From NCBI RefSeq assembly GCF_037038585.1, contig NC_092525.1:23704867-23768866 (forward strand): 64,000 bases of DNA, in the 5' to 3' direction. Origin of the DNA: Patagioenas fasciata. Lineage: Eukaryota; Chordata; Aves; Columbiformes; Columbidae. Under the pieces are notes generated by a model. It saw only the letters and a program-made list of their open reading frames with translations. It was not told the DNA's origin and searched no databases. Below are positions 63,746-64,000 of this stretch, in pieces; positions within the stretch are counted from its first letter, which is position 1; every line of letters begins with the position of its first letter. A program made the position numbers and the translations under genes.

Positions 63746-64000
63746 CTGGAACAAGAGGGGGCAATCAGAGGGAACCTCACCTCACACAGAGCAGCCAGGC
63801 TGACAAAGGAGTGGGAGCACTGCTGAGACAGCCAGCAGGCTGCACATAAATATTCACTGGAGCGAGGCCAAGAGAAATATGAAGGAAGCAGGAAATACGA
63901 ATCGAAGGACATTTACCATTTCCTTACCACTTCTCTTGTTCTATTCTCCTGCTCAAAACACCCATTTCTCTAGTGCCAAAAAGAGGCTGAACTGTCAACT
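63746..64000 (-). other. SEC22B: SEC22B intron upstream of the penultimate exon (partial)
   Basis: Intron sequence running off the right edge. Nothing is recognised in it. Confidence 0.8.

Noticed and set aside
1-64000. CRISPR arrays, prophage or bacterial operons, integrated viral genes, tRNA and rRNA genes
   Set aside because: No regularly spaced direct repeats, ribosome binding sites with packed ORFs, viral gene signatures or cloverleaf-like sequences were seen. The window is a spliced vertebrate locus.

Overview
The window is vertebrate nuclear DNA, almost certainly from a bird. It has long non-coding introns with canonical GT..AG splice sites, one CpG-island promoter, and several CR1 LINE 3' fragments ending in the ATTCTATG-type tail that is typical of avian genomes. 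The species cannot be fixed from the sequence alone.

Two protein-coding genes are supported, both on the minus strand. The first is the 5' part of NOTCH2. Exon 1 lies in a CpG island near 53.5-54.1 kb, and exons 2-13 are spread leftward to about 0.8 kb. The gene runs off the left edge inside intron 13. Each exon can be delimited to the base by splice signals and by phase continuity. Joined, they give 2,228 nt of open frame: residues 1-742 plus two bases of codon 743. This covers a signal peptide and EGF-like repeats 1 to the start of 19, including EGF11-12, the core ligand-binding site. The second gene is the 3' end of SEC22B, with its last two coding exons at 63055-63745. They encode the R-SNARE motif and the C-terminal membrane anchor. 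Its likely 3'UTR extends left to a poly(A) signal near 61.19 kb.

Layout from left to right: NOTCH2 introns 13 to 10 and exons 13 to 11 (0-6.6 kb); a closely spaced run of exons 10 to 6 (6.6-11.7 kb); the large intron 5 (14.6 kb); exon 5; intron 4 with a CR1 copy; exons 4 and 3 separated by 649 bp; intron 2 (10.2 kb) with an interrupted CR1; exon 2; intron 1 (9.0 kb) with a CR1 tail; exon 1 and the CpG-island promoter with GC boxes, a CTCF-like site and a G-quadruplex tract; a 7 kb GC-rich intergenic stretch with a 12-bp minisatellite and a CR1 copy; then the SEC22B 3' end. The genes are arranged head to tail, with SEC22B upstream of NOTCH2.

NOTCH2 is a cell-surface receptor and SEC22B an ER-Golgi SNARE. 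Nothing in the sequence suggests they act together, so their adjacency is linkage rather than an operon-like unit. I found no bacterial, phage, CRISPR or viral system. The most interesting observations are modest: the NOTCH2 promoter architecture, loss of the calcium-binding glutamate in EGF19, an 86-bp G/T-rich block inside a CR1, and the possibility of an intron-4-terminated short secreted NOTCH2 form.
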